This document shows, one piece after another, positions 48,241 through 59,249 of a stretch of 64,000 nucleotides of DNA (positions are counted from its first letter, which is position 1; each line of letters opens with the position of its first letter). Under the pieces are notes generated by a model. That model was given only the letters and a program-made list of their open reading frames with translations. It was not told the origin of the DNA and did no database searches. The translations under genes and the position numbers were made by a program. Origin of the DNA: Lojkania enalia (lineage: Eukaryota > Ascomycota > Dothideomycetes > Pleosporales); assembly GCA_010094045.1 (NCBI GenBank), contig ML986593.1, positions 493,032-557,031 of the forward strand. Reading direction: 5' to 3'.

Positions 48241-49200
48241 ATAATCAACTCTTCCCTAAAAATTACGTTCGCATCGTCGCCTCTAAACTGAATTTATACA
48301 GAGCCTTCTTTTATAGCGGAATAGGCTTCCCTTTCTGTAGTACTAATGTTAAGTCTTTCTCGCTCCGAACTTCTATAAAACAGCCTTATCCTAGTCCTAA
48401 CACCTTACTCTTATACTTGGAAGTTATTATCAGCCTTGTGCGTGCTATCGCGGGCAAATTCGTATAGGGTCGCTATATCGACTAGTACTTCTAGCGGAAG
48501 CGAGACTCTAATTCTAGCTAATGCTAGATAACCCCGGAAGGCTTGTCTTATTATCTATAGGTAATTTACTGTAAGAAATATAGCTGTACGGATCGTGTAA
48601 GCGCTCGGAATATAATTTAAATCCGGCTTAGGATTGAGAGTAGTACTAAGATACGGCCCGGTGCTTATTTAGGTAGCTAACGTATTTGTAGTATTAAAAC
48701 CAGTTTCGATACAGCTATCCTATATACTTCAAGATGCGGTCTAACGTATAGTAATACCTAGTAACCTAGAGACATACTATTACGTCGCCCTTAAGCGCCG
48801 AAATCGGCTGTTATCTCCTCCACCGACCGAACGAAAGACCTAATTAAGCCTATCATGTCCTTATACTTCTCGCGCCTACCAGTGCCTATTCCTGGACTAA
48901 GCAAGCAGCTAAGATCTAGTTTTAGCTCGTTAAAGAGAAATATGATAAGATAGGAGAAGTATAAGATAGTATAGAGTGCGGCAGCCCTAAAATCGAAAGA
49001 CTGTGCTTTAGCAGGTGGGTTAAGTATTACAAGTTATACGCCGTCGTTGCAAGCATATATAAACTTGGAGGGACTCTGTATAGGTAATACCGCTGTTTTA
49101 CGGTTAAACAACCAATAGCTTCTTATATAAGTACTATAATCTTTAGTATCGTAGAGATGTGCTAGTTTAACTTCTGAAGGTTATAACGAGTCTTGGATCG
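48241..49200. repeat. Degenerate RIP-like repeat, class unknown
   Basis: TA-dinucleotide-rich sequence (CTATAG, AGCTA, TAAGC words everywhere) without any long open frame on either strand, unlike the flanking genes. This matches mutated repeat DNA elsewhere in the window, but no protein motif can be read. Confidence 0.55.
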
Positions 49201-49440
49201 TTCATGTTCGTGAGGGGAGTGTTAACAGAGCTGTGACGGTGGCTATGCATGACAAGGCACTGCGGTATCTAGAGCTGCACACAGCACGCTTCTCTTCAGC
49301 CATATCTACAAGCCATCGTCTCCGGCGCAAGGGCCTTTCCATAGCCGGTTCGCCATCCTCCCTGCTAGCATGGAGCGAGGTGTCTGTCCCCTTCGTACAA
49401 GAGGGGGGGGGAGCATGAACGGGCTGTTCCGCCTGTTTCC
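49201..49440. repeat. Short unmutated GC-normal insert, possible solo LTR end
   Basis: About 240 bp of normal composition between two mutated segments. It begins near GTGTTAACAGAGCTGTGACGG, a start that resembles the TGTTAACAG ends of fungal Copia-type LTRs, and ends near a G-run (about 49404-49412). Target duplications could not be identified, so the call is tentative. Confidence 0.3.
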
Positions 49441-50315
49441 CCGAGGTATTTACCATATATAAAATTATACCAATCACCATTTCGTATAGCCACCACCTGC
49501 CATAATACCTTCATATTCTCAATGTACTTTGAGTAGTTGTTAAAGCTAATCTTCTCCCATTCTTCTATTAGATATTAACGGAGCTCTACGTCAGTATGTG
49601 GAAATCGCTTCTGAACGCGATATTTTAGCAATTGCCTCACGTTCTTAATTAGATTAAGGTCTGGTGAGTTAGCTGGCCACTATATCTTCTGGATTCCTAG
49701 CTCGTACTCAGCAGCTATTGTAGCTTTTGAAGTATGAACAAATCTATCATCTTCTATTACCATAAGCTGCTTATTCTCGTACATCTTATAGGCGTTTTGG
49801 ACTGCTACCACTATGGGTAGCATATGCGCAATATACACCTCAGAGTTTAGCTTACCCTTATTCCAGCCTTTCTCAATAAATAGTAGTGGTCCTTTAATAT
49901 TAAGAGAGATAATTGTCTAGAGTATCCAGGATAAAAAGTTTTTAAATTTTAGTACACAGTAGTCTAGGAGGTATTTCTCTTCTACTCGTCTTGTTACGTA
50001 GACGTCTCTAAAGCTTATACAGGCAGACATCTTATCAGACTAGCCTATAGAAGCCTATTGCTTGTTAGTCTAAAATACACGGTCCCACGCCCACATTAGT
50101 CTATTATGCATATGGATTGGTGCAAGAAAAGGCTTCTCTATCGCTTTACATCTGTGGTATAGCTCTTTTTCAAAGGCTTTAATTAACATACAATAGCAGA
50201 CGTTGATCCCTAGCTCTTGAGCAATCTCCTCGCGGGTCTTCCGCCTCTACTCTGCGTTCTCTGTAGCGTGACGCATAGACAGAAGTCGAAGAGGTGTAGC
50301 TAGAGGTACTAAATT
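49440..50315 (-). pseudogene. Tc1-like transposase, catalytic part, RIP-inactivated
   Basis: Read on the minus strand, the second HTH (KTREEIAQELGIN, about 50245-50210) leads into a DDE domain: IEKPFLAPIHMHNRL, then WSDE region, VIEDDRFVHTSKATIAAEY and WPANSPDLNLIKNV. Several Trp codons are TAG (three within 50028-50090). The third catalytic residue (Glu in PDLNPIENVW of the family) is AAG Lys at 49644-49646. All fit G-to-A change. No open frame remains, so the gene is dead. The N-terminal HTH is missing on this strand and lies inverted next door. Confidence 0.85.
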
Positions 50316-50330
50316 CTTTCAGCCATAATC

Positions 50331-50500
50331 ATGAAAACACCAAATCGTCGACTTACGTATAAGGAACGCGTTCTTATATGGACACTTAAAGAGGCAGGAT
50401 TTATGCAGAAAGAGATCTTTCAGAAGCTTAAAATGCCCGCTTCTACAGTTTCTCATTGTCTTAATACACCAGAGACTCCAATAAAGCCTCACGGTCGTCC
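50331..50500 (+). pseudogene. Tc1-like transposase N-terminal HTH, inverted fragment
   Basis: Plus-strand frame starting MKTPNRRLTYKERVLIWTL, with a helix-turn-helix (EAGFMQKEIFQKLKMPAST) and a GRP linker box, which is what the minus-strand catalytic part lacks. The frame runs to 50555 but loses family character after GRPLL. Orientation is opposite to the catalytic part, with about 15 bp between the two. Confidence 0.7.
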
Positions 50501-50559
50501 TCTATTATGGATTAGCCTAATATCATGTGATATCTGCATCAGACAGTATAAATAGCCTT

Positions 50560-51263
50560 GATCCTCCATAGATATCAATCAACGCGGTTCTCCTTATCTG
50601 TCCTAATAATTTACATTTTATAACCGTTCTGTATCACTAATAAGTACAATCGACAGCACATACCGTATGAGCCCTAATTTGCTAATCATCCGCCTCCAGT
50701 TTATGCTGCACTCCGCGATTTCCTATTTCAGTTATGGCCTGCTCTCTACCTTGCTTAGTCCCTTACATGCTCCTGCATTTCATTATCTTGCTTTCGCTTC
50801 ATTTACCAATAACCAGCCTCTGCTTTGCCGCCTTCACCAAAAAGGTCGAAGACGTTTCCGTCATGACTGTGCTTCGTCTAGCACAATAGTGCTGGAGTCT
50901 GGGCTTTGCCCCTTACGTGGTGCGGTGCATGCCGCCAATGCAACGGAGCCACATTCTACAAAGTTATCTAATGGACCCGACGCCCCATCTCGATGTCTAC
51001 AGTAGTCGATGGCTTCGCATTCGGTCCGTTGAAACCCGTGTAAGATGGTTGCATTAGCCTTCGTGCTGTTGCTGGATCGGCTGATTCTAGCCTAGATAAC
51101 TAGGATTTCCTTTTGCATAAGAGATGGATGTTGTGGAGATAGCGTTACTTGGGCGGCGGGTTACTCTTTCGACATAATCTGCGAACAATGAAACGGTGAT
51201 GACTCTTTATCTCTCATAATATTTATCGCGTATCTGAATCGGCTGCTACAACTTGTACATGTA
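50560..51263. other. Intergenic region beside transposon fragment
   Basis: The 3' flank of the CorA-like gene and the right side of the transposon island. A 112-codon plus frame (50667-51005) has no recognised features. Confidence 0.35.
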
Positions 51264-53055
51264 TTAATTTGTATTGACTATCATACTCCCAACACAGGTT
51301 CTTTTATTCCAAGTGTCTACCTCCCGCTTTCGCCTGTATTCCGACCAGATCAACCAGACTAGCCACATCGAAAACACCGATACAGTCAACGGTATCGCGA
51401 CAGCCAAGTATATGCGGAAAGAATGAAAATTGAAAACGCGTTCGCCTGATTTGGCTTGCCAGTTGAACATTGGCAGTGCGAGCAGTGTCTAACGCAATTA
51501 TCAGTCCGTGAGTAAAAGCCAAGGACCTCTAGAAGATGGATGTCATAGCTTACAGCAGCATATGATGCTGGAAGAAAGATCATTGTTAGGGTTGCGATGG
51601 CTGCCATGGAGGTGCTATCACGCTTTGTGGCTTCGGCGATGGCTTTGGAGCCTTCTGCTAGCCATTTACTTTCTTCAGCTATACTTTTGGACTGAGTTGC
51701 TATTTCTTGATTGATATGGTTGTCTTTTTGAGCGATGAGATTCCATATCTAGTCCCTAGTGAGCATGGGTCTGCTTTCTTGTGAACAAGCACAATATGGA
51801 AATACTGACCGCGGAGATCAAGAGTGAGGACTCATTCGTCGCCAATCGACTCCGTTCGATCAGAGTGTCATATTTCCCCATTATTGCCTCGATTTGTTCT
51901 TGTATACGTCTGCTGTGGGATTCCCAATATGTTGCTCTCTCTGCAGTCAACGAAGCCTCCTTGACATTAACATCCGCAACAACCTTTTCAAGCAGTGTTC
52001 GAAACTGAATAATTGCCTGCATAAGATACCCCGAGCTCTGGAAATTGTGTAGAACGTCTCTGGTTACCTTGTCGTAGTCGATGCTTGACTGCCCCGCTTC
52101 TAGGGCAGCCACTTTCCGCACCGCATACACTTCTGGTCCTTCTTTGCGGCTCAGTCTCGCTTGATGAAATGCAAGCTGGAGGTTCTTCAGTGATTCTCGG
52201 TATAGTTGTTTCTGCCGTTTTAGTTGGAGGTCTGCGAATAGGGTGAGAAGGAGGAGCGGGTGGCCAATTGAGGAGGAGTAAGTCATGAAAGTGGAGATGG
52301 ATTTAACGTCCTGGTCATCACAGCCTAGAAGCAATGCATATGTGATTTTTTCGGGGAGGCTCCAGGAGAGCGCAATGACTAGATCCCTATGACCCGCGAG
52401 ATCACGTGCCATACGCATTACACAACCTATGTAATATAGTTAAAAACGGGATTCAAGACTAGATGATGAGAAATTACCTTTCCAATCATCGTTGGCGGTA
52501 TTGGTCCCATGGATTATGCGGGAATAATGCGCTTCGCCTTTGAAGATGGTGCGGAGGACTGTTTTGGGAAGGTGGCAATTTTCCAGTATAGCGACGAAGG
52601 TGCCTCGTGTAAATGGGATAGTCATTAACGCGTTTCGTGGATCATCATTTACTCTGTTACCCACGCTGTGGATAGCTGAGATGAAGACATAACATTAAGA
52701 TATTCGGTCTTTAGAAACTTACATGAAGCGAAGCAGTGAAGAGGGTTGCTGGCTGTTAAACTCAGGGGGTTCCTGGAATGCAAATTGTCAGCTTCCTCTA
52801 TAGATATGTGCATGGTACAGACCGATGCTATCCAGTCTTGTAGTTGCGTATCCTCCTTTCGATCTTTGCGAAGTATCGTTTGGCTTGCATCCTAGTGAAT
52901 TGTCAATAGCATTGTAAGAGCAAGGCTGAGGAGGGTGGATAGAGTACATTGAATAAAGCAACATCAAAGACGGTACAGGAACACGGTGTGAATTTCAATC
53001 CGCGCTTGTTGAGATCCTGGTTGAATCTGCTAGAATTCCTTCGTTCAACATCCAT
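51264..53055 (-). CDS. CorA-like two-TM membrane protein
   Basis: Fungal membrane protein with a long helical cytoplasmic part and a C-terminal TM pair laid out like CorA-family transporters; ion transport is not shown, and the CorA GMN motif is not seen. Seven exons (minus) with consistent phases: 53055-52948, 52891-52823, 52772-52723, 52665-52478, 52426-51810, 51748-51554, 51488-51264; 483 residues. It starts MDVERRNSSRFNQDLNKRGL. Coiled-coil-like segments run about residues 180-330 (YRESLKNLQLAFHQARLSR and later ATQSKSIAEESKWLAEGSKA). TM1 is SMAAIATLTMIFLPASYAAT with the typical LPMFNWQA after it; TM2 is IYLAVAIPLTVSVFSMWLVW. The tail is basic. It is divergent from the kinase and lies beside a transposon island. 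Confidence 0.85.
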
Positions 53056-53790
53056 GGAAGTTTGTAGTCTTATTCAACTGCTATTGTAACTGGTAGTGGG
53101 GCAGTAGTTGGACACCAGCCCCACCACGCTCGGACCGTGTCGAAAGGGGATTGTTGTAGATGCTGAATGCCGAGCAAAAAGCAATATGCACTGAAACCTC
53201 TCTTATCAACGCCTCACCGCCCTGCAAGAATCATATCCTCGCCTTGTATACCCCATTTTTAACTCGAGCTATATCGATTTTTCGCCTTTCGGAATGGTCA
53301 TTCAGTGCATTTCAGGCAGCTATATCCATAAGAAAGAACTTATTGCATTGTTGACGGACTTGTTTGGAGAGGGAGGGTTCGGAGTTACGGTTTGGAGCCA
53401 ACCTCAAATTTTTGCGCTGGCAATCTGACAAGTTAAAGCTAATGAGCGATAATTGGATACTAGATATTCCAAGAGAACTTACTGATGTGGGTTTGCTTGC
53501 GAGACATACGCTCTAGTTAGGCTGGAAAGATTGCTAACGGATGCAGGAGGAAATCGCGAGCGTAAAAGATTAAGCAAGGCTGGCATGTTGGATTCTTGCT
53601 ACCATTATCCACCTATATTTGTAGAAACCTGATGCGAAAACCTCGCGATCGGCTGCATTGGTTGTCTACTCGCCTCCTAGGGAAACTGAACCTTTTCGCA
53701 AGGTTTCTTCTAGACTTCTCAACTTGAGCACCTTCGAAATGCCGTGATCCTAGAATTGAAATCTTGCAGAAGGAAGAGACTTCAAACGCG
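53056..53790. promoter_or_regulatory. Divergent region between CorA-like gene and kinase
   Basis: About 735 bp between divergent start codons at 53055 (minus) and 53791 (plus). It should hold both promoters. Short frames on both strands have no domain features. Confidence 0.45.
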
Positions 53791-55400
53791 ATGTCTCCTT
53801 TAGGCGTCCAAACGACTACCATGTTGCAGACACTCAAAAATGAACTCCGTCGACACCAGTACCAAACCTCCTTCAACACTCCATTTAGCTTTGTTCCTAT
53901 AGAGGAAGTCTCAACTATGTTGAACGCTGCTGCGATTGGCTCCGTCCTTGTCGAACTCGACCAGCCCTCAGATACTGCCGCGAACCATGCTCAGTACATC
54001 CTCACCTCGGCCTTAAAACTCTTCACCATCCTATTGTATATTGGACAAGAGCAGGAAATCCTTACAATCGTACCATCAGCATGGTCTGATGCATGTTTGC
54101 CTATTTTTTTCGGTGAAAGTACCGACCAAGAAGCTTCAAATAGTAACAACCCACTCCAATCCTCTGTCTCAAATTGGGAACTAGAGAAAAGAAAAGATTT
54201 CGAAACGTACCAATGGCTGTTCCTCCCTGCTCGATTCATCAGATTAGGCCAACATTTGGACTTACATGATCGATGCCTCCTCCCCTTTATTCAGCAACGC
54301 GTGATAAAAGAGGTATCACGAGAGAAGACGATATATGCTGTCAAAATCCACCACCAATACCAAAACATGTATCATTCCAGCGAGGCAAGCACTCCCATCC
54401 TCACCAAGGTAGAAGAACTATGACTTACATTCATCGCCAGTCACACGAGCCCGAAGTCGCCGTAAAAAAGTTTTCTGCGTCAGTGTACAAGAATTTCGAG
54501 CATGAGCAGGCAATATTGAATCAACTCCGCCATCTGAACGACCATCGTATCATGACTCTCCTTGCAACATACCAATTCCGCGGAGATTATTTCATTATTA
54601 TGCCTCTCGCCGAATGCAATTTATCCGAATTTTGGAAGAGGACAGATCCTACCCCTGATTTCCAAGGCTATGTCGGCTGGTTCATGAATGAGATAACGGG
54701 CATGATGAGCACTCTCAGCAGAATGCACTCTATGATCTCCTCCCCCACCAGCCCTCTCCCCAACTCTTCTCCCTCTCCAAGCTCTCCATCCACAGGAATC
54801 TTCCACGGCGACATAAAGCCGCAGAATATCCTCCTCATGCTATCTAACGTTGCCCTACCTACTCACCCTACCCAGCCAATCCTCACACTTAACGACTTCG
54901 GCCTCAGCGCCTGGTGTACCATCCCCGCCTCCCCCTTACTCCTCAGCACCCGCACCTACGAAGCTCCCGAAACTGAGCTCTCTCAAAACCCATCCCTGAA
55001 CAGCGATATATGGTCCCTCGGTTGCGTAATCCTCGAATTCCTAATCTGGCTACTACAAGGCAGTAAGGGGGTCGAGCGTTTCGCAACGGAGCGCATTATG
55101 GAGACACCGGGATCCGGAGTGCCGTTGAAGGACGATCATTTTTTTATGCTGGAGTATGAGGGGGGGCAGACGATGAGGGCGATGGTTAGGGAGACGGTGG
55201 AGAGGTGGGTGCAGGCGTTGTATGCGGATGAGATGTGTGTGGGGATGGTGAGGGAGGTGTTGGGTCTGGTGGTGGGGGATATGCTTGTCGTGGAGCATGA
55301 GAAGCGCGCGAGTTCGGAGGTATTGAGAGAGAAATTGAAATGGATTTCTAATGATATGGAGATGGAGGAGAGGGACGTGCGAGAGTTATTGTTGAAATGA
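53791..55400 (+). CDS. Protein kinase-domain protein with fungal N-terminal extension
   Basis: Ser/Thr-type kinase domain at the C-terminal two thirds. Exons 53791-54408 and 54441-55400 give 525 residues. The N-terminal about 175 residues (from MSPLGVQTTT) have the LFTILLYIGQEQEI...LPIFF...YQWLFLPARF pattern common before kinase domains in mould-specific families. Kinase motifs: EVAVKKF (ATP Lys), HGDIKPQNILL (catalytic loop, with HGD for HRD), NDFGLS (DFG), YEAPETEL (APE), SDIWSLGCVILEFL. The intron needed to join the halves is only 32 nt (54409-54440), below the usual fungal minimum; the alternative is a frameshift that ends the first half at TGA 54421. A Ser/Pro insert precedes the catalytic loop. 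Confidence 0.75.
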
Positions 55401-55675
55401 AAATCTTCCTTAGTTCCTTGAATGACTTGCCAACTTGGCGCACACCTGGAAGTCCCAAAGCGGGAATGAGAAGCTATCTTATTGATGGAAAAGTGCTTCG
55501 AGCTATAGAAGCGGATCCTTGATACTCTCCATCCTAACATAGAGACTTCTCTCACAGGTCTAAGCAGGTGGGAAAGAGAGAATTTAGCGAGATGAATCAA
55601 ATGCTGCTTTTACTTTGCAGAATATAAAACTAATGCACATGTAGGATACGTCAAGCGACGTAAGCATACTTAACT

Positions 55676-56290
55676 ATGATACATAACGGTGACGAGAGTA
55701 ACTTGCCACTTGATTTCACTACTACGGACAGGGAGAACAGCCGACCCGCACCGGTTATAGTGTTGTGTGAGAGACACCTATTCGCGAGATCTCTCGAACT
55801 AGGAAAGGTACCAAAGGAGTGGAAGGTTGCAAAGATTGTACCGCTGCAGAAGCCAAACAGAAAAGACTATACAATAGCTAACAACTACCGGCCAATCTCA
55901 CTACTGCCAACGCTGGGCAAGGCGCTCGAGTCGCTGGTAGCCGAGAGGATAGCATACCTAGTAGAGGAGTACAGTCTCTTACCTAAGACACACTCTGGCG
56001 CGCGGAAGCAGAGGGCAACGACGCATGCGCTATCGTACCTCTGCGAGGATGTATTCAAGGCTTGGCGCGGAAAGAAGACGCTATCACTGGTTTCGTTCGA
56101 CGTCAAGGGAGCATATAATAATGTGGCTACCGAGCCAGAGATTAGAAGATTGCGGCAGCAACAGATCCCGGAGAAGATTATGCAGTGGGTACAGGACTTC
56201 TGTATAGAACGACAAGCATATATTCTAGTTAACGGTAGAACAACAGAAGTATAGAGGCTTCCGCAGGCAGGTCTTCCGCAAGAAGTTGTT
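55676..56290 (+). pseudogene. LINE-type reverse transcriptase fragment
   Basis: Truncated non-LTR retrotransposon ORF2. Visible RT pieces: LGKVPKEWKVAKIVPLQKP, NYRPISLLPTLGKALESL, THSGARKQRATTHAL, LVSFDVKGAYNNV (motif A region with the first catalytic Asp) and, after a TAG at 56252, LPQAGLPQ (motif B start). The endonuclease domain upstream and the YxDD region downstream are absent. Codon use and GC are close to normal, so this piece is much less mutated than the block that begins right after it. Resembles Tad1-like fungal LINEs; clade assignment is tentative. Confidence 0.88.
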
Positions 56291-56924
56291 TCTAAATAGT
56301 ACGTAACGAGGTGGCGTATATACCTACCAGGTATATACGCCACGATAGAGTCTGTAGCTTATCTACCTATGGAGGCTGGAATAATGTATATATATATAAG
56401 TCCCTAGAAGCCTATAAGCTAATCGATATACTTAAAGAATTACATTTTTAACTAGTTATAAGCCCGGTTATATATATCGCACCCCTTTAGTAATAGTCTA
56501 AATCCGGTCTTTAAGAAGTTAAACTTTTATAACTATAGCTAGTATTAAACTTATTAACAAATCCGTTAAAGTATAGGTTAAAGTACTTTAAAACTAGAAA
56601 AATTACCTTATATAGAAGCGCGACCTAAAGTTTATTACTAAGGTAAATAATATCTAGAATATTCTTACTAGAGAAGAAACTATCTAAAATAAGCTAACGT
56701 AACTAACCCTTTCTAATATTCTAACTTAAGCTAAACCAGCTAAAAAATTAAATAGTAAAGATGCTAATCTAACTGGTAGTAGTACAGAGGCTTAAATAAG
56801 CGATTAGCTAAGTCTTATTATCTAGTTCTATAAACTCGATCTTAACGAATATAAAAAATAGTAGAAACGTCTTTAATATATATAAGACCTTCTATATACT
56901 ACTATTAATATAGCCTTTTAAGGA

Positions 56925-57136
56925 TATTATTATAAGAGGCTATAAATAGGGACGATAAGGCTTATCTAACGCTTAGTATAGTATACTATATACAGATCTC
57001 AGGTGTTGTATAAGAGGATAGTTAAAGAGTAAGCTAAACGCGAGGTAAGTAAAAAGATAAAGAAGAAGAAGAAGATATATATATTAAAGTAAGCGCGCTA
57101 TATATAGATATTAGGAGGAACGTAAAGATACTATAA
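56925..57136 (+). repeat. Direct repeat, copy 1 (~210 bp)
   Basis: Starts ATTATTATAAGAGGCTATAA and ends after a short GAA run and TATATATATT-type sequence. It matches 58185-58433 in the same orientation, about 1.26 kb away. Differences are mostly transitions (GGGACGATAAGG versus GGGATAATAAGG). It may be an LTR pair or a dispersed repeat; no LTR ends were established. Confidence 0.75.
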
Positions 57137-57249
57137 TAGTACCCCCCTCTTTAGAAAGTAGCTGCAATTAACAATTGTAGCTGTAATATAAGAACCTAGT
57201 ACAACTAGTTATCTATTTTATATAGAGTAGAACTATTTTTAGCTAGCTA

Positions 57250-57680
57250 GCGTTTAGTATAATAAGTAATATACTAAATAAACTTAATATAGTTATTATA
57301 TTATTAATAGAATAGGGAGTTGTTTAACTCTTTAAAAAGCTGGTAGAATAGAAACTAGTATCTAGTACGATAAGTAATATACTAAATAAGCTTAATATAG
57401 TTGTTATATTACTAATAGAATAGAAAACTAGCGTCTAGTATAATAAGTAATATACTAAATAAGCTTAATATAGTTATTATATTACTAATAGAATAGAGAA
57501 CTAGTATCTAGTATAATAAGTAATATACTAAATAAGTTTAATATAGTTGTTATATTACTAATAGAATAAGGAGTTATTTAACTCTTTAAAAAGCTAGCGG
57601 AATAGGAACTAGCGTCTAGTATAATAAGTAATATACTAAATAAGTTTAATATAGTTGTTATATTACTAATAGAATAGAAA
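57250..57680 (+). repeat. Tandem array, five ~72/112-bp units
   Basis: Five copies built around TAAGTAATATACTAAATAAG and TAATATAGTTGTTATATTAC start near 57250, 57355, 57428, 57501 and 57609. The first and fourth carry an extra about 40 bp (GGAGTTNTTTAACTCTTTAAAAAGCT-like), so the order is long-short-short-long-short. Confidence 0.85.
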
Positions 57681-58184
57681 ACTAGTATAGAGAGAGGCTG
57701 GTAGAATAAGAAGCGAAGACTATAGTAGAGAGAGGATAATAGTATATTAAGGGAGGATGATAGTATACGTTAAGTCGAGATTGCTAGTTTTAAAGCTTTT
57801 ACTACAGCTACTATATAAGTAGTAGGATAGCTATTAAGCTAGTATTCTAGCTAGATATTACTAGGAAGGAAGAAAAAATCCGGATAGAGATAATAAAGAT
57901 TTCTATTTAGAGATCTGTAGTAGCTATCTATAATATCTTATAGCTTTAAGTTACGGGTTAATAATATAGAGTTACCTAACCTAGGGTTGAAATAGCCGAA
58001 TCGCACCCTGCAGGGATAGTAGCAATTCGTCTCTTTTTAATCAGCTATCTCTTTTCTAAGAGAACTGAATATACGAACATTTTAGCCCTGCTACTCTATC
58101 TATTATTGCTACGCTGTGATCTATTATACTAGCCTATTACACTATCTAGCTACTATTACTATATAACTAGGCGAGCTATCCTAA

Positions 58185-58433
58185 TATTATAAGAGGCTAT
58201 AAGTAGGGATAATAAGGCTTATCTAACGCTTAATATAGTATACTATATACAGATCTTAGGTGTTATATAAGAAGATAGCTAAAGAGTAAGCTAAACGCGA
58301 GATAAATAAGAAGATAAAGAAGAAGAAGAAGAAGAAGAAGAAGAAGAAGAAGAAGAAGAAGAAGAAGATATATATACTAAAACGAGTACCCTATATATAA
58401 GTATTAGAGAAAATATAAGGATACCGTAATAGA
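58185..58433 (+). repeat. Direct repeat, copy 2, with expanded GAA tract
   Basis: Second copy of the 56925-57136 repeat. The GAA run that is about 5 units in copy 1 is about 17 units here, making this copy longer. Confidence 0.75.
58317..58367 (+). repeat. (GAA)~17 microsatellite
   Basis: About 51 bp of perfect GAA/AAG repeat within the second direct-repeat copy. Purine-only strand, so triplex-prone in principle. Confidence 0.92.
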
Positions 58434-59249
58434 TATATTAAGGATAAAGAGAACCTATAGTAGGTAATAGAAAAGCTTAAGGAACTCTATAAGATAAATA
58501 ATACTTATATTCTAAATATAATTCTAAGAAAAATTAAATAACTTAAATTTAAAAGATTAGTATCTAATCTTATTAATATTTTTAAAATCTTATAATAAGA
58601 TATTATTAACCTTAAAGATATTTTTTAGTAATAAATAACTTATATTAAAAGTTGTATACTCTCTACTAAACTATTTTAATAGATTTCTAGATACTTAACG
58701 TACCTTATAAGTAAGTAGCCTATATAAGTAAGTAGTCTACTCTATTAACTTTTTTAACTTTTATATATATATAGCTTAATAACTAAATAATATAATAGTA
58801 ATTTATAACTTATATAATTATTTTATAAAAATTTCTATATCCTTCTAATATATATAAGAATTATACTTAGTTTTATTATAGTAGTTATAGTATATTTTAT
58901 ACTATCTACTTATATCTAATTATACTCTAAATTAGTATATTATAATTTAAATTTTCTTCTTATTATTCTTTTTAGTAATAATTTTCTCTCTTTATATTTT
59001 TATTAGGGTTTCTTATACTTAAATCCGTCTTTTTTTCTACTATTTCTATTTTATTACTACTTTATTTACTTCTTAAAAGCTAACGATTTTATTATATATT
59101 AACCTAATCTAATATATTACTTTTATAGAGCCTTTTTTAAGCTAATTTAGCTTCTTAATAATAGAAGTTAGTAAAGAGCTTATATCTTTTTAAATCCGAT
59201 TATAAATTAATATTAATTAAGCTTCTAACTCGCGCGTATTATTTAGTAT

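Noticed and set aside
51264..53055. True CorA magnesium transporter
   Set aside because: The TM pair resembles CorA in layout, but no GMN motif is visible after TM1; the neutral name CorA-like is used instead.
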